The translations under genes were made by a program, and so were the position numbers. From assembly GCA_016717325.1 (NCBI GenBank), contig JADKFV010000014.1, positions 1 through 64,000 of the forward strand: a stretch of DNA of 64,000 bases. Reading direction: 5' to 3'. Below, piece by piece: positions 19,300 to 29,390 of this stretch (positions within the stretch are counted from its first letter, which is position 1; each line of letters opens with the position of its first letter). The DNA comes from Bacteroidota bacterium (GTDB taxonomy: Bacteria > Bacteroidota > Bacteroidia > AKYH767-A > OLB10). Below the pieces are notes generated by a model. That model saw only the letters and a program-made list of their open reading frames with translations, was not told where the DNA came from and did not search any database.

Positions 19300-21137
19300 T
19301 ACGCGAAACCGGTCAGCAAAATGTTATTCTTGGAATTTTTATCACCATCATATTGGTGTATATAATGCGGTTATTTTATGTGCAGGTAGTTGATGATGAG
19401 TATACCGCTTCGGCCAATAATAATGTATTGCGTTATGTTACCGTATATCCACCGCGTGGAGTAATTTACGATCGCAAGGGACACGTGCTTGTACACAATG
19501 AAGTGTTTTACGATTTGATGGTAATACCACGTCAGGCTAAAAATATTGACTCAACAGAATTTTGCAGCTTACTCGGAATTAGCATTGAAGATTTTTCAGC
19601 ACGAATGGCTGCAGCAAAAAAATATTCTTCTATAAAACCTACAGTATTTGAAAAACAAATTTCGAAAATAAATTTCTACACCCTTCAAGAAAAGCTTTAT
19701 AAATTTCCCGGCTTTTATGCTGAACCACGTACACTGCGATACTACCCAAAACCTGCAGCAGCCCATCTTTTGGGTTATGTGGGTGAGGTAGACGAACGCC
19801 TGATTGCTAAAAATGCTTATTACAAAATGGGCGATTACATTGGCATAAGTGGTATAGAACAGAGTTACGAAAAAGAACTGCGCGGACAAAAAGGATTGCG
19901 CATTATGATGGTGGATGTGCATAACCGCGAGAAAGGAAGTTTTCGTGATGGTGCATTGGATACGGCATCAGTCGAAGGTCAAAATCTTGTGCTATCACTC
20001 GATGGCGATATGCAATTATATGCCGAGCGACTGATGCAAAATAAAATAGGAGGTATAGTTGCTATTGAACCGGCCACAGGCGAAATACTTGCTGTGGTAT
20101 CTTCACCATCATACGATCCCAATTTGTTAGTAGGGCGTGTGCGGGCAAAAAATTATGTGCAACTTTTACAAAACAATTTGAAGCCACTTTTTAATCGTGC
20201 CATGCAGGCTTATTATCCACCGGGTTCAACTTTCAAATTGATAAATGCACTTATAGCTTTTAACGAAGGATTTATTAATGGCGAAACGCGACAGACCTGT
20301 TCTTTCAGGGTGGGCAGTCATTCCATACATTGTCATCCGCATCCAGGCCCTGCCGATTTACGAACAGCAGTGCAGTATTCGTGCAATCCATATTTCTGTA
20401 AAACATTTGTTAATTATGTTGAAAATGATAAATGGGTAAACACCGAAGATGGCTATGAACACTGGCGCAAACATGTTTTAAGTTTTGGTGTAGGACGTAA
20501 GCTGGGTATCGATATTCCACATGAATTGCCCGGCCTTGTGCCTACAGTAAAATATTACGATAAATATTTCGGCAAAAATCATTGGAGCGCAACAACAGTT
20601 TTTTCACTCGGCATAGGTCAGGGTGAACTTGGAATAACCCCAATGCAAATGGCAAATATCGTTTGTATAATTGCCAACAAAGGCTATTATAAAATCCCCC
20701 ATGTGGTAAAGTATATTGGCAACGAAAAAAATGTTCCCATTGAGTTTACAAAAAAGAATTTTTGCGATGTTCAAGGAGAAGCTTACGATGTTGTAATAGA
20801 TGGAATGCAGCGTGTAGTTGAAGCCGGCACTGCTCGTGTAGCGAGATTAGACAGCATAATTGTTTGCGGCAAAACAGGTACAGCACAAAACCCGCATGGA
20901 AAAGAACATGCGTTGTTTGTTTGTTTTGCACCACGTGTAAATCCTAAAATTGCCATTGCAGTTATGGTAGAAAATGCCGGATACGGAGGTACATGGGCAG
21001 CACCTATTGCCAGCCTGATGATGGAAAAATATTTGACCGATACAATAAAGCGCCCCGAACTTGAGAAAAAAATACTCAACGCTGTAATCTTGCCTACTCC
21101 AAAAGTTATTCCCGATTCATTACAAATTCCAGACTGA
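19296..21137 (+). CDS. mrdA: Penicillin-binding protein 2
   Basis: A 613-residue class B transpeptidase that cross-links peptidoglycan during elongation. It has an N-terminal membrane anchor (NVILGIFITIILVYIM), a pedestal domain with RGVIYDRKGHVLVHNE, and the transpeptidase domain with the three catalytic motifs: STFK (Ser311, Lys314), SCN (Ser362) and KTGT (Lys526). GIGQGELGITPMQMA is also typical. The frame is intact. It overlaps both neighbours (mreD by four bases, rodA by one), so it is certainly co-transcribed with its glycosyltransferase partner RodA. Confidence 0.97.
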   Translation: MIRETGQQNVILGIFITIILVYIMRLFYVQVVDDEYTASANNNVLRYVTVYPPRGVIYDRKGHVLVHNEVFYDLMVIPRQAKNIDSTEFCSLLGISIEDFSARMAAAKKYSSIKPTVFEKQISKINFYTLQEKLYKFPGFYAEPRTLRYYPKPAAAHLLGYVGEVDERLIAKNAYYKMGDYIGISGIEQSYEKELRGQKGLRIMMVDVHNREKGSFRDGALDTASVEGQNLVLSLDGDMQLYAERLMQNKIGGIVAIEPATGEILAVVSSPSYDPNLLVGRVRAKNYVQLLQNNLKPLFNRAMQAYYPPGSTFKLINALIAFNEGFINGETRQTCSFRVGSHSIHCHPHPGPADLRTAVQYSCNPYFCKTFVNYVENDKWVNTEDGYEHWRKHVLSFGVGRKLGIDIPHELPGLVPTVKYYDKYFGKNHWSATTVFSLGIGQGELGITPMQMANIVCIIANKGYYKIPHVVKYIGNEKNVPIEFTKKNFCDVQGEAYDVVIDGMQRVVEAGTARVARLDSIIVCGKTGTAQNPHGKEHALFVCFAPRVNPKIAIAVMVENAGYGGTWAAPIASLMMEKYLTDTIKRPELEKKILNAVILPTPKVIPDSLQIPD

Positions 21138-22399
21138 TGCGTCAACAAAAAAGCATATTCGATAATATAGACTGGACTACAGTTTTAATATATCTTGCAT
21201 TAGTAATTTTTGGCTGGATAAATATATATGCCGCTGTTTACGATGAACGTTTCCAGAGTATTTTCGATACCACTCAACGTTACGGAAAACAAATGTTGTG
21301 GATAGTGCTTGCCATAATAATTTCGCTCGCTATATTAGTAGTAGATGGAAAATTTTACGAAGCATTTGCATACTATATCTACGGATTTTTCATGCTGGCT
21401 TTATTGCTGGTATTATTAATAGCACGCGATGTAAAAGGTGCCGTATCGTGGATCGATATTGGAAGTTTCAAATTGCAACCATCGGAATTTACAAAATTTG
21501 GCACCTGCCTTGCGCTGGCAAAATTTCTCAGTGAACCTTATACGCGCATGACCGAAAATAAAACCAAAATAATTGCCGCCTTGATTTGCCTTGTGCCTAT
21601 GGCATTGATACTGATGCAAAACGATACCGGTTCGGCAATGGTTTATGCATCATTTATTTTTGTGATGTATCGCGCGGGTTTGTCACAAAATTTTCTCATC
21701 ATAGGTTTTATAACCATCCTCATTTTTGTGTTGGCGCTTATGATTCCCAAATTAGTTTTGGTAGGAGTTATTATTGGTGTAAGCGCATTAGGCGCACTGT
21801 TTTTAAGGCGCACCATGAAAAATATTTTGATGCTTGCATTTATTGCAATAGTGGGTTGCGCTATGGTGTATGGCGTAGATTATGTTTTCAATGAAGTATT
21901 ACAAACGCATCAGCGCGAACGTATAGAGGTACTGTTAGGCAAACGTGCCGACCCGAAAGGTGCCGGCTATAATGTGAACCAAAGTTTGATAGCAATTGGT
22001 TCGGGAGGGCTTACCGGTAAAGGGTTTTGCGAAGGCACACAAACCAAATATGACTTTGTTCCGGAACAGGCTACAGATTTTATTTTTTGTACCGTGGGCG
22101 AAGAATGGGGTTTTATTGGCACTACCATATTAATGGCAATGTTTCTTTGGTTACTCATTCGCATAGTGATGATTGCCGAACGGCAGAAAAATAATTTTGT
22201 TCGTATGTATGGCTATGGCGTGGCGTCAATAATTTTCTTCCATATTTTTATCAATATTGGTATGACAATAGGTCTATTGCCGGTTATTGGCATCCCGCTG
22301 CCTTTCTTTAGTTATGGCGGTTCTTCGTTGTGGTCGTTTACTATTTTACTTTTTATACTTATAAAGCTGGATAGCTACCGCATGTTTGTATTGCGCTAA
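21137..22399 (+). CDS. rodA: Rod shape-determining protein RodA, SEDS glycosyltransferase
   Basis: A 420-residue SEDS-family peptidoglycan polymerase, partner of PBP2. It is highly hydrophobic with about ten membrane helices. Family signatures are GAVSWIDIGSFKLQPSEFTK (residues near 97-116), GYNVNQSLIAIGSGGLTGKG, YDFVPEQATDFIFCTVGEEWG and the C-terminal GIPLPFFSYGGSSLW. The longer cytoplasmic or periplasmic stretch around residues 190-270 is common in Bacteroidota versions. It is the last gene of the elongation operon. Confidence 0.97.
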   Translation: MRQQKSIFDNIDWTTVLIYLALVIFGWINIYAAVYDERFQSIFDTTQRYGKQMLWIVLAIIISLAILVVDGKFYEAFAYYIYGFFMLALLLVLLIARDVKGAVSWIDIGSFKLQPSEFTKFGTCLALAKFLSEPYTRMTENKTKIIAALICLVPMALILMQNDTGSAMVYASFIFVMYRAGLSQNFLIIGFITILIFVLALMIPKLVLVGVIIGVSALGALFLRRTMKNILMLAFIAIVGCAMVYGVDYVFNEVLQTHQRERIEVLLGKRADPKGAGYNVNQSLIAIGSGGLTGKGFCEGTQTKYDFVPEQATDFIFCTVGEEWGFIGTTILMAMFLWLLIRIVMIAERQKNNFVRMYGYGVASIIFFHIFINIGMTIGLLPVIGIPLPFFSYGGSSLWSFTILLFILIKLDSYRMFVLR

Positions 22400-22687
22400 A
22401 TAATTCTTTGCTTTTCCGCAACATCATTATTCAAATCATTTTATTTTATTTCAAATCGAAAGTACGTTGCTCGATAAAACACTCTTATGAATAAATGATT
22501 CAGGGTTTTTAACATCATGAATCATATTATTGCAAGTGCTCTATCGAAAATCTATTATTAATTTACGATCTGCGCTATTGATATCAAATGCTAATTCTTT
22601 CAAATTTTAAAAGCAAGATCTTGATCACTAAACCAACAATTTTCATTGGCAAAAAATATTTATATTGCCCCAAATTGAAAATATCGA

Positions 22688-24149
22688 ATGCTCTTCAACT
22701 CCCTTAGTTTTGCAGTTTTTCTTCCGGTTGTTTTTGTGCTTTACTGGTTTGTGGCAAAAAATAAATTAGTGTGGCAAAATTTGCTCTTGCTATTTTCGAG
22801 CTACTTCTTTTATGCCTGTTGGGGATTATCGATTTCTATTTCTGTTAATACTTTCAACGCTGCTCGATTACTTAACCGGTTTAAAAATGCACCAAACCAC
22901 CAACACAAAAATGCGCAAGTTTTGGTTTTGGCTAAGTGTAATAATCAATCTTGGGTTTCTGGCAGTGTTTAAATATTATAATTTTTTTGCCGATACATTT
23001 GTTACAGCTATTTCCAAACTTGGTTTACATGCCGAACTCTCGACCATACAAGTTATACTGCCGGTAGGCATTTCGTTTTATACGTTTCATGGTTTATCGT
23101 ATGTGATAGATATTTATCGCAAGAAAATAGAGCCGACAAGAAACTTTATTCATTACACTGTTTTTGTAAGCTTTTTTCCGCTTCTCGTTGCCGGGCCTAT
23201 AGAAAGAGCCACTCATCTTTTACCACAAATAAAAGTGTTGCGCACTTTCAATTATCACTATGCAGTAGATGGGTTGCGGCAAATATTATGGGGCTTGTTT
23301 AAAAAAATTGTGATAGCAGATAACTGTGCACAGTTTGCAAATATTATTTTCAACGACTCCGATTCGTACCATGGTACAACTTTAATATTGGGTGCATTGT
23401 GTTTTACGTTTCAAATTTACTGCGACTTTTCGGGCTATAGCGATATTGCATTGGGTACAGCCCGATTGTTTGGCATTGAGTTGTTGCGCAATTTTGCCTT
23501 CCCTTACTTTTCGCGCGATATAGCAGAATTTTGGAGGCGCTGGCACATATCTCTTTCTAGTTGGTTTCGCGATTATCTTTATATTCCATTGGGCGGCAGC
23601 AGCGGTGGCATGTGGATGCGGATACGAAATACATTTATTATTTTTATTGTAAGCGGATTTTGGCATGGTGCCAACTGGACTTTTATTTTTTGGGGTTTTT
23701 TAACGCATGTTATTTTTGCCTTTGCTTTTGGCAGATAAAAATCGCACCAATTTGGAAATTGTAGCAATGGATAAATGGTTGCCATCATGGAAAGAATTTT
23801 TGCAAATATCGATAACATTTTCGCTCACCGTTTTTGCATGGATTTTCTTTCGCGCACAAAATATGCATCATGCATTTACTTTCATACAAGGAATAGTTGA
23901 AGGCCTGGCACACAAAAGTGCTTACATAGAAACGCTAAATTTTTACGGTGGAACATCGGGAAGTCGATTCCAATCCTGGTAATTATTTTTATGCTGGTAG
24001 AATGGATAGGTCACTCGCAACAATTTGCCATTCAAAATTTAGGCTTGCAATGGCCACGCACTGTGCGATGGGGCTTGTATTACATTATCATTATAGCCAT
24101 TTTTATTTTTGGCGGCAGCGAACAACAATTTATTTATTTTCAATTTTAA
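22688..24149 (+). pseudogene. MBOAT O-acyltransferase (AlgI-like), frame broken four times
   Basis: A membrane-bound O-acyltransferase of about 487 residues that would move acyl (often acetyl) groups across the membrane onto an extracellular glycan. Family marks are LPVGISFYTFHGLSYVIDIYR, PLLVAGPIERA, FQIYCDFSGYSDIALG, SRDIAEFWRRWHISLSSWF and FWHGANWTFIFWG, which holds the catalytic-type histidine. Reading it requires four shifts, all in homopolymers: an extra G in 22821-22824 (restores YACWDYRFLF), a missing T in 23696-23701 and another in 23713-23717 (restore WGFFNACYFLPLLL), and a missing A at 23961-23962 (restores GTSGKSIPIL). The quality of the restored protein argues for sequence errors, but four in one gene also allows real decay. 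It ends TAATG, overlapping the next start. Confidence 0.82.
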
Positions 24150-25162
24150 TGATGTCAAAATTTATTCGCACCCTTCTTTCATTTATTGCCATCGTTGCCA
24201 TTCCATTTTGCATTTTGGTGGGGCTTTATTTTTACTTCGATCCTTTTATGGTTGTGAGGCATTATACCAATTTCTCTCATTCGCATGTGGCACTCAATCG
24301 CGATTATGTAAGCTCACAAATATTTCTGCAAAATTATCCTAAGCATAAATTCGACTCCTATATTTTTGGCAGTTCACGCACTATGGCATTTGAGCCCAAT
24401 GTGTGGAAAACCAAACTGGAGGCCGATGCACGGCCATTCATGTTCGATGCTGCAGCCGAAAGCATTTATGGAATTCATTCGAAAATAAAATACCTCGATG
24501 ATCACAACATTCCCATTCGCAATGCTTTGATTATAGTTTGTCACGATCGCACTTTTGAACATTCGATCGATGAGGCGGGTTTTTTATTTATTAAACATTA
24601 CAAATTTTCGGACAACGGTTTTATAAATTTTCATAAAACTTTTTTTTTAGCATATCTCGATCCTCATTTTTTAAAAGCCTACTTCGCTTATCAAAACAAA
24701 AAAAAGTATGAAAAATGGATGGCAAAATATATGGTGGAGTGGGATATTGAATACGACACTGTCAATAATCAAATGTTTTATTACAAGGATATCGAAAAGC
24801 AATTGCTCACCGATCCTGATGCATATTACAACACAAGAATGAAAAATTTCTTTGCCCCGCAAAAAAAAGAAACCATAGATTCTAAAAATTTGATTACTGC
24901 CTCCCAAATAAAAATGATGAAAGAGATAATAGCAATTTTCGAAAAGAACAAAACAAAGTATAAAGTTGTTGTAAGTCCTTTATACACAAAAGTAAAATTC
25001 TCGCATGGCGATACAAAAGTATTACAATCAATTTTCGGAAAGCAGTTTTATGATTTTTCGGGCGACAATATTTATACGTCAACCAAATATAATTATTATG
25101 AAATGAGCCATTATAGAAAAACAGTTGGCAGACAAATTATGGATAGCATTTACCATCCGTAG
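24149..25162 (+). CDS. MBOAT-associated SGNH-like membrane protein
   Basis: A protein of 337 residues with one N-terminal membrane helix (FIRTLLSFIAIVAIPFCILVGLYFYF) and a large external domain. The segment DSYIFGSSRTMAFEPNVW, soon after the helix, resembles block I of SGNH/GDSL esterases and the AlgX/AlgJ/DHHW-type partners of MBOAT acyltransferases, with Ser in GSSR as the likely nucleophile. A matching DxxH-like block is not obvious near the C-terminus (YNYYEMSHYRK is the nearest). Its start overlaps the MBOAT stop, so the two very likely form an O-acylation pair in which the MBOAT moves the acyl group and this protein hands it to the glycan. That role is inferred from family and position. 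Confidence 0.72.
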   Translation: MMSKFIRTLLSFIAIVAIPFCILVGLYFYFDPFMVVRHYTNFSHSHVALNRDYVSSQIFLQNYPKHKFDSYIFGSSRTMAFEPNVWKTKLEADARPFMFDAAAESIYGIHSKIKYLDDHNIPIRNALIIVCHDRTFEHSIDEAGFLFIKHYKFSDNGFINFHKTFFLAYLDPHFLKAYFAYQNKKKYEKWMAKYMVEWDIEYDTVNNQMFYYKDIEKQLLTDPDAYYNTRMKNFFAPQKKETIDSKNLITASQIKMMKEIIAIFEKNKTKYKVVVSPLYTKVKFSHGDTKVLQSIFGKQFYDFSGDNIYTSTKYNYYEMSHYRKTVGRQIMDSIYHP

Positions 25163-25191
25163 ATATTTTATAACCTACAAAAAAAAGAGTA

Positions 25192-26570
25192 TTAGTTTTT
25201 CAAAGATGGGATGTATCCTTCATCATGTACAACATCTTCCTGCATGTCACGGGCTTTTTTCAAACGTGCCATTTCATTTATCATGTATAACAAACACATG
25301 TAAAATGGAATCATGGGAATTTTATAACGTACAAGACTTCCAAAATTGGAGGTGGTAATTCCTACCGAGAAACTAAAAAACATGCTGAAAGTAAAACAGA
25401 AGATCAACATAGGTTCGCTAAAAATATAACGGAAAAAATTGATGACTTTAGTGCGCCATAACACTTGTAAGGTGAAAAATAATATCCACAGATTTTCGAT
25501 ACTTGAAGCAAGCATTACAGGATTGTTTGCTTCGAGAATAAAAGGCCGGAACAGCGAAGCATTGATTGCCAAGGGGGCTTTAGCTAACATACTTGATAAT
25601 GTAGCATCATAATCGCCAATATCAAAAGTGTTGCCCTGATAATAATCGCGCTTTAAATCTTGCTGCGTGTCTACTGCCTTTTCAAGTATACTGTCGAGTG
25701 AATAGGCGCTTAGCGAATCGCTCATAAATAAAAGTACACCAAAGCCGCCACCTATCATCACTATCAAAAGAATTGGAAGAAAAATGCACGCATCATTGTT
25801 CCCCTGATTTTGCCAAGGGTAACGCCTAAAAGCCAAATAAGTGTACCCGGCAATATGCCAACAAATATGTATGGCTTAATGGATAAGATAAGATAAACCG
25901 ACACAAAAAGTAGCAACACATTGGCAAATATTTTTTGCCTTTTAAAAAATATCTGATAAATAGAAAATACAAAATATCCTGTTGCACTTAGCGTGATAGT
26001 GTCTTTCAAAATTCCCGAACCCCAAAAAATAACTGATGGCACAAAAAATATGGCCATAGCAAATTGCTTTTCAAGTTTTGGAAACTGATCTATCATTACT
26101 TCAAACAATTTCCACACACCATTGAATGAGAACCAACCGATTATAAGTGAACTCAGCACAAAAGAATCGAAGCAAAAAAAGATTACCGGTGAAATTAATC
26201 GCACCACAAAAAATGCCGGAGGATCGCCAAGATAATACGGATAGTTGGTATCGTTATCAAAATAAAACCATTGGTCCTTGCCCGCATAATGAAACATAAC
26301 ATCATAGAAATACGAAGGATTTTTCAACAACAAATACTTCATACAAAGCGCATTAAAAAAATAACCCGTTGTATCACCACCGCCATAATACAAACAATAC
26401 ACCAGGCACAAGCTTACCCCACCAATACATTTCATCATCACACCGGGCACATAATATTTGTAATAAGGATACTTTTCTACTTTACCTTTTGCATAAAACC
26501 TCGATATAAAATATATCAGTATAAAAAAAACCGGGGTGGTGAATAAATCGAGAATACTTAAATATTGCAT
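25192..26570 (-). CDS. Polytopic membrane protein, frame broken once
   Basis: A membrane protein of about 459 residues of unknown function. The first ATG (26570) opens into a row of helices (LFTTPVFFILIYFIS, CIGGVSLCLVYCLYYGGGDT, VIFFCFDSFVLSSLII, IFANVLLLFVSVYLIL), and the family-like element GDTTGYFFNAL sits between helices 2 and 3. The overall design resembles glycan polymerases or GT-C-type proteins, but no signature settles it. The frame slips at the A-run 25780-25784 on the + strand (one base missing; restores RAFFLPILLIVMIGGG). It begins three bases after the FkbM gene ends on the same strand, so both are probably one operon transcribed away from the wecE cluster. Confidence 0.7.
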
Positions 26571-26573
26571 GGG

Positions 26574-27473
26574 CTAATTGTAACGGGCAATAATATCGAA
26601 ATGTTTATTTTCAAAGTTGTAAGAGGCCGTAAGCTGTTCATTCGTAATGGCATCATATATTTTATAATCCCATGATATAAGCAACTCGAATAATGCCTTA
26701 GCCGAATTGCCTTGCCGGTGAAGATTACTGTCATTTATTTCTACAAACAAAACAGGATGAAATTTATTTATAGATTCTTTGCCTCCGCTTAGTATATTAT
26801 ACTCAAAGCCTTCGGTATCTATTTTTATCAAATCTATTTTTGCAATGGAGTTATTGTTTACAAAAGTATCGAGCGACAATGCCTGCACTTTTTGATCTGC
26901 CGATGAAATATCACCTTTAATCATATACACCGAACCACTGTTTTTTAATGTTGGCTGATGAAAGTGCAATACCTCTTCCCTATCGGACAATGCAACGTTG
27001 TTCAAAGAAATATTTGTGAAAGAATTATTACTGATATTTTGCAATGCCCTTTGGTAGAGATGCGGAACAGGTTCGAAACCATAATTTTTCCCCTGAGAAT
27101 TTATGCGGGCAAAGTTCATAAGGGTTTCGCCAATGTTGGTTCCTATATCAAAAATAGTTTGCCCTTGTTTTGCTAAGTCATATAAAATATGGCGCGGTTC
27201 ATTTTGCAGTCCATAATAAATGCAATACTCCATATAATCGCTTATATCCAGTTTGTAATTTATACCATTGCGTGTTGCCGTTCGCCATGTGGGTTTTTCG
27301 TATTGATAATTGTTAGGTATTATTTTTGCCACAAATGCATCAGTAGGTTTTTGCTGTGTATGAGTAACAATAATATTTTCAAGAAATTTAATCTTAAAAA
27401 TATTTCGGAAAAAATTAAGGAAACTTGTTTTGGCAGAGGTTTGAAGTGTATCGCCCAAGTCATTATTATTCAT
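26574..27473 (-). CDS. FkbM family methyltransferase
   Basis: A 299-residue SAM-dependent O-methyltransferase of the FkbM family, often found in polysaccharide and glycolipid loci where it methylates sugar hydroxyls. Motif I is TIFDIGTNIGETLMNFA (near residue 110), followed by FEPVPHLYQRALQNI, SGSVYMIKGD, and the hallmark KIDTEGFEYNILSGG (near residue 219) and PVLFVEIND. It is divergent from the wecE gene across 70 bases and is followed after three bases by the membrane protein gene. Confidence 0.9.
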   Translation of the reverse strand: MNNNDLGDTLQTSAKTSFLNFFRNIFKIKFLENIIVTHTQQKPTDAFVAKIIPNNYQYEKPTWRTATRNGINYKLDISDYMEYCIYYGLQNEPRHILYDLAKQGQTIFDIGTNIGETLMNFARINSQGKNYGFEPVPHLYQRALQNISNNSFTNISLNNVALSDREEVLHFHQPTLKNSGSVYMIKGDISSADQKVQALSLDTFVNNNSIAKIDLIKIDTEGFEYNILSGGKESINKFHPVLFVEINDSNLHRQGNSAKALFELLISWDYKIYDAITNEQLTASYNFENKHFDIIARYN

Positions 27474-27543
27474 ATGGCAAATTTAACGAGATATTATTTT
27501 AAAAACAATGTTTTTTGCACCTTAGCCAACCATATAAAAACAT

Positions 27544-28683
27544 ATGACAGATTTTATACCATTTAATAAGCCTTACAAAGCAGGGCGAGAGTTTGAGTAT
27601 ATAAGCGAGGCTATCAATCGTGGTCACCTTTCGGGCGATGGATATTTTACACGCAAGTGCCAAAGCTGGTTTGAGCAAACCTATAAATTCAACAAAACAT
27701 TGCTCACCACATCTTGTACCGATGCTTTGGAAATGTGTGCACTATTAACCAACACAAACCCCGGTGACGAAATTATAGCACCATCTTATACTTTTGTTTC
27801 CACAGTAAATGCATTTGTACTGCGTGGTGCTAAAATTATTTTTGCCGACTCATCGCCTTTGCATCCAAACATTGACGAAACGCAAATTGAAAAACTTATT
27901 ACCCCAAAAACCAAAGCCATAGTGGTGGTGCACTATGCCGGAGTTGCATGTAATATGAATCCCATTTTAGACCTGGCCCGCAAATATAATTTGTACGTGA
28001 TTGAAGATGCCGCACAGGCTATAGATTCCTTTTATTATGATAAGCCTCTTGGTGGCATTGGCGACATGGCAGCATTTTCGTTTCACGAAACAAAAAATAT
28101 TATTTGTGGCGAAGGTGGCATGATAGTGATCAATAATAAACAATTTGAAAAGCGGGCCGAAATTATTCGTGAGAAAGGAACAAACCGTTCATCATTTTTT
28201 CGTGGCGAAGTTGATAAATATGGATGGGTTGATGTTGGCAGTTCATTCCTGCCCAGCGAATTGCTTGCAGCTTATTTGTATGCTCAAATAGAAGCAATAA
28301 CCGACATACAAAAAAAACGTATGCACATATGGAAAAAATATTTTGATGGTTTAGCTTCACTTGTACAATCCGAAAAAATAAAATTCCCTTTTATGCCAAC
28401 ATATGCCACCAACAATGCACATATGTTTTATATTGAATGCCGCAATCTTGATGAGCGAACAGCTTTGGTAAAGTATTTAAAATCTCAAAATATTCTTGCG
28501 GTGTTTCATTATTTATCGTTACACAAATCACCTTACTATGCATCGCAATATAATGGCGATGATTTACCAAATGCCGATAGGTTTACTGATTGTATTCTTC
28601 GTTTGCCATTGTATTATGAGCTCACCGATTCGCAATTAGAATATATCATTCATCACATTCACGTTTTTTTTAATGACAATTAA
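27544..28683 (+). CDS. WecE-type sugar aminotransferase (DegT/DnrJ/EryC1/StrS)
   Basis: A 379-residue PLP-dependent aminotransferase acting on a nucleotide-bound 4-keto-6-deoxyhexose, most like WecE, which makes dTDP-4-amino-4,6-dideoxygalactose. Visible active-site parts are LSGDGYFTRKCQSWFE, TSCTDALEMCALL (phosphate binding), EDAAQAID (Asp155 to the pyridine ring) and the Schiff-base lysine Lys184 in SFHETKNIICGEGGM, which is the WecE version of this block. The length is full. It heads a compact + strand run of five genes and shows that an amino-deoxysugar is made here; the genes for its nucleotide-sugar precursor are not in the window. Confidence 0.9.
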   Translation: MTDFIPFNKPYKAGREFEYISEAINRGHLSGDGYFTRKCQSWFEQTYKFNKTLLTTSCTDALEMCALLTNTNPGDEIIAPSYTFVSTVNAFVLRGAKIIFADSSPLHPNIDETQIEKLITPKTKAIVVVHYAGVACNMNPILDLARKYNLYVIEDAAQAIDSFYYDKPLGGIGDMAAFSFHETKNIICGEGGMIVINNKQFEKRAEIIREKGTNRSSFFRGEVDKYGWVDVGSSFLPSELLAAYLYAQIEAITDIQKKRMHIWKKYFDGLASLVQSEKIKFPFMPTYATNNAHMFYIECRNLDERTALVKYLKSQNILAVFHYLSLHKSPYYASQYNGDDLPNADRFTDCILRLPLYYELTDSQLEYIIHHIHVFFNDN

Positions 28684-28700
28684 AAAATGAAGTATTGTTA

Positions 28701-29390
28701 ATGAAAGGTATCATCACACAATCGAACTATATACCCTGGAAAGGATATTTTGATAATATTGCACAGTGCAATGTGATGGTTGTATATGATGATATGCAAT
28801 ACACAAAACGTGACTGGCGCAACCGCAATTATATAAAAACACCGCAAGGGTTAAAGTGGCTAACCATACCGGTAGAAGTGAGCGGAAAATATTTGCAAAA
28901 AATAAACGAAACAAAAATTTCGAACCACGAATGGAATAAAGAACATTGGGCAATGCTAAAACAATATTATCGCGATGCACCGTATTTCAGCGAATTTGCA
29001 ACATGGGTTGAAGGCGTTTATAACGATGCAATATTTAATACTTTGACAGAAATAAATGTTCACTTTCTGAAAGCGGTTTGTAAATTTTTAGAAATAGAAA
29101 CTCAATTTATCGATAGTCGTCAATTTACGCTCGTTGAAGGAAAAACCGAAAGGCTTGTGGATATTTGCAAAAAATGCGGCATTACAAATTACTACTCGGG
29201 GCCAGCTGCAAAAAATTATATGGACGAAAATTTATTTCTCAAAGAAAATATCACTGTGCATTATGCCGACTATAGTGGGTACAAAGAATACCCGCAATTA
29301 TTTCCTCCGTTTGAACATGGAGTATGCATTTGGGATTTAATATTCAATGTGGGAAATAACAGTAAAAAGTATTTAAAAAATATTGTATGA
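28701..29390 (+). CDS. WbqC-like family protein
   Basis: A 229-residue WbqC-like protein. This family occurs in O-antigen and capsule loci beside amino-sugar genes and is suspected to modify the amino group, but its chemistry is not established. The family start is clear: QSNYIPWKGYFDNIAQCNV, VYDDMQYTKRDWRNRNYIKT, WLTIPVEV, then the C-terminal YADYSGYKEYPQLFPPFEHG. I place the start at ATG 28701; TTG at 28695 would add two residues. It lies 17 bases after the aminotransferase gene and overlaps the glycosyltransferase gene by ATGA. Confidence 0.88.
   Translation: MKGIITQSNYIPWKGYFDNIAQCNVMVVYDDMQYTKRDWRNRNYIKTPQGLKWLTIPVEVSGKYLQKINETKISNHEWNKEHWAMLKQYYRDAPYFSEFATWVEGVYNDAIFNTLTEINVHFLKAVCKFLEIETQFIDSRQFTLVEGKTERLVDICKKCGITNYYSGPAAKNYMDENLFLKENITVHYADYSGYKEYPQLFPPFEHGVCIWDLIFNVGNNSKKYLKNIV

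Noticed and set aside
27478..27485. TAAATTTG on the minus strand ahead of the FkbM gene as a promoter
   Set aside because: It is only four bases from the start codon, which would make the transcript nearly leaderless. I could not decide and left it out of the feature list.
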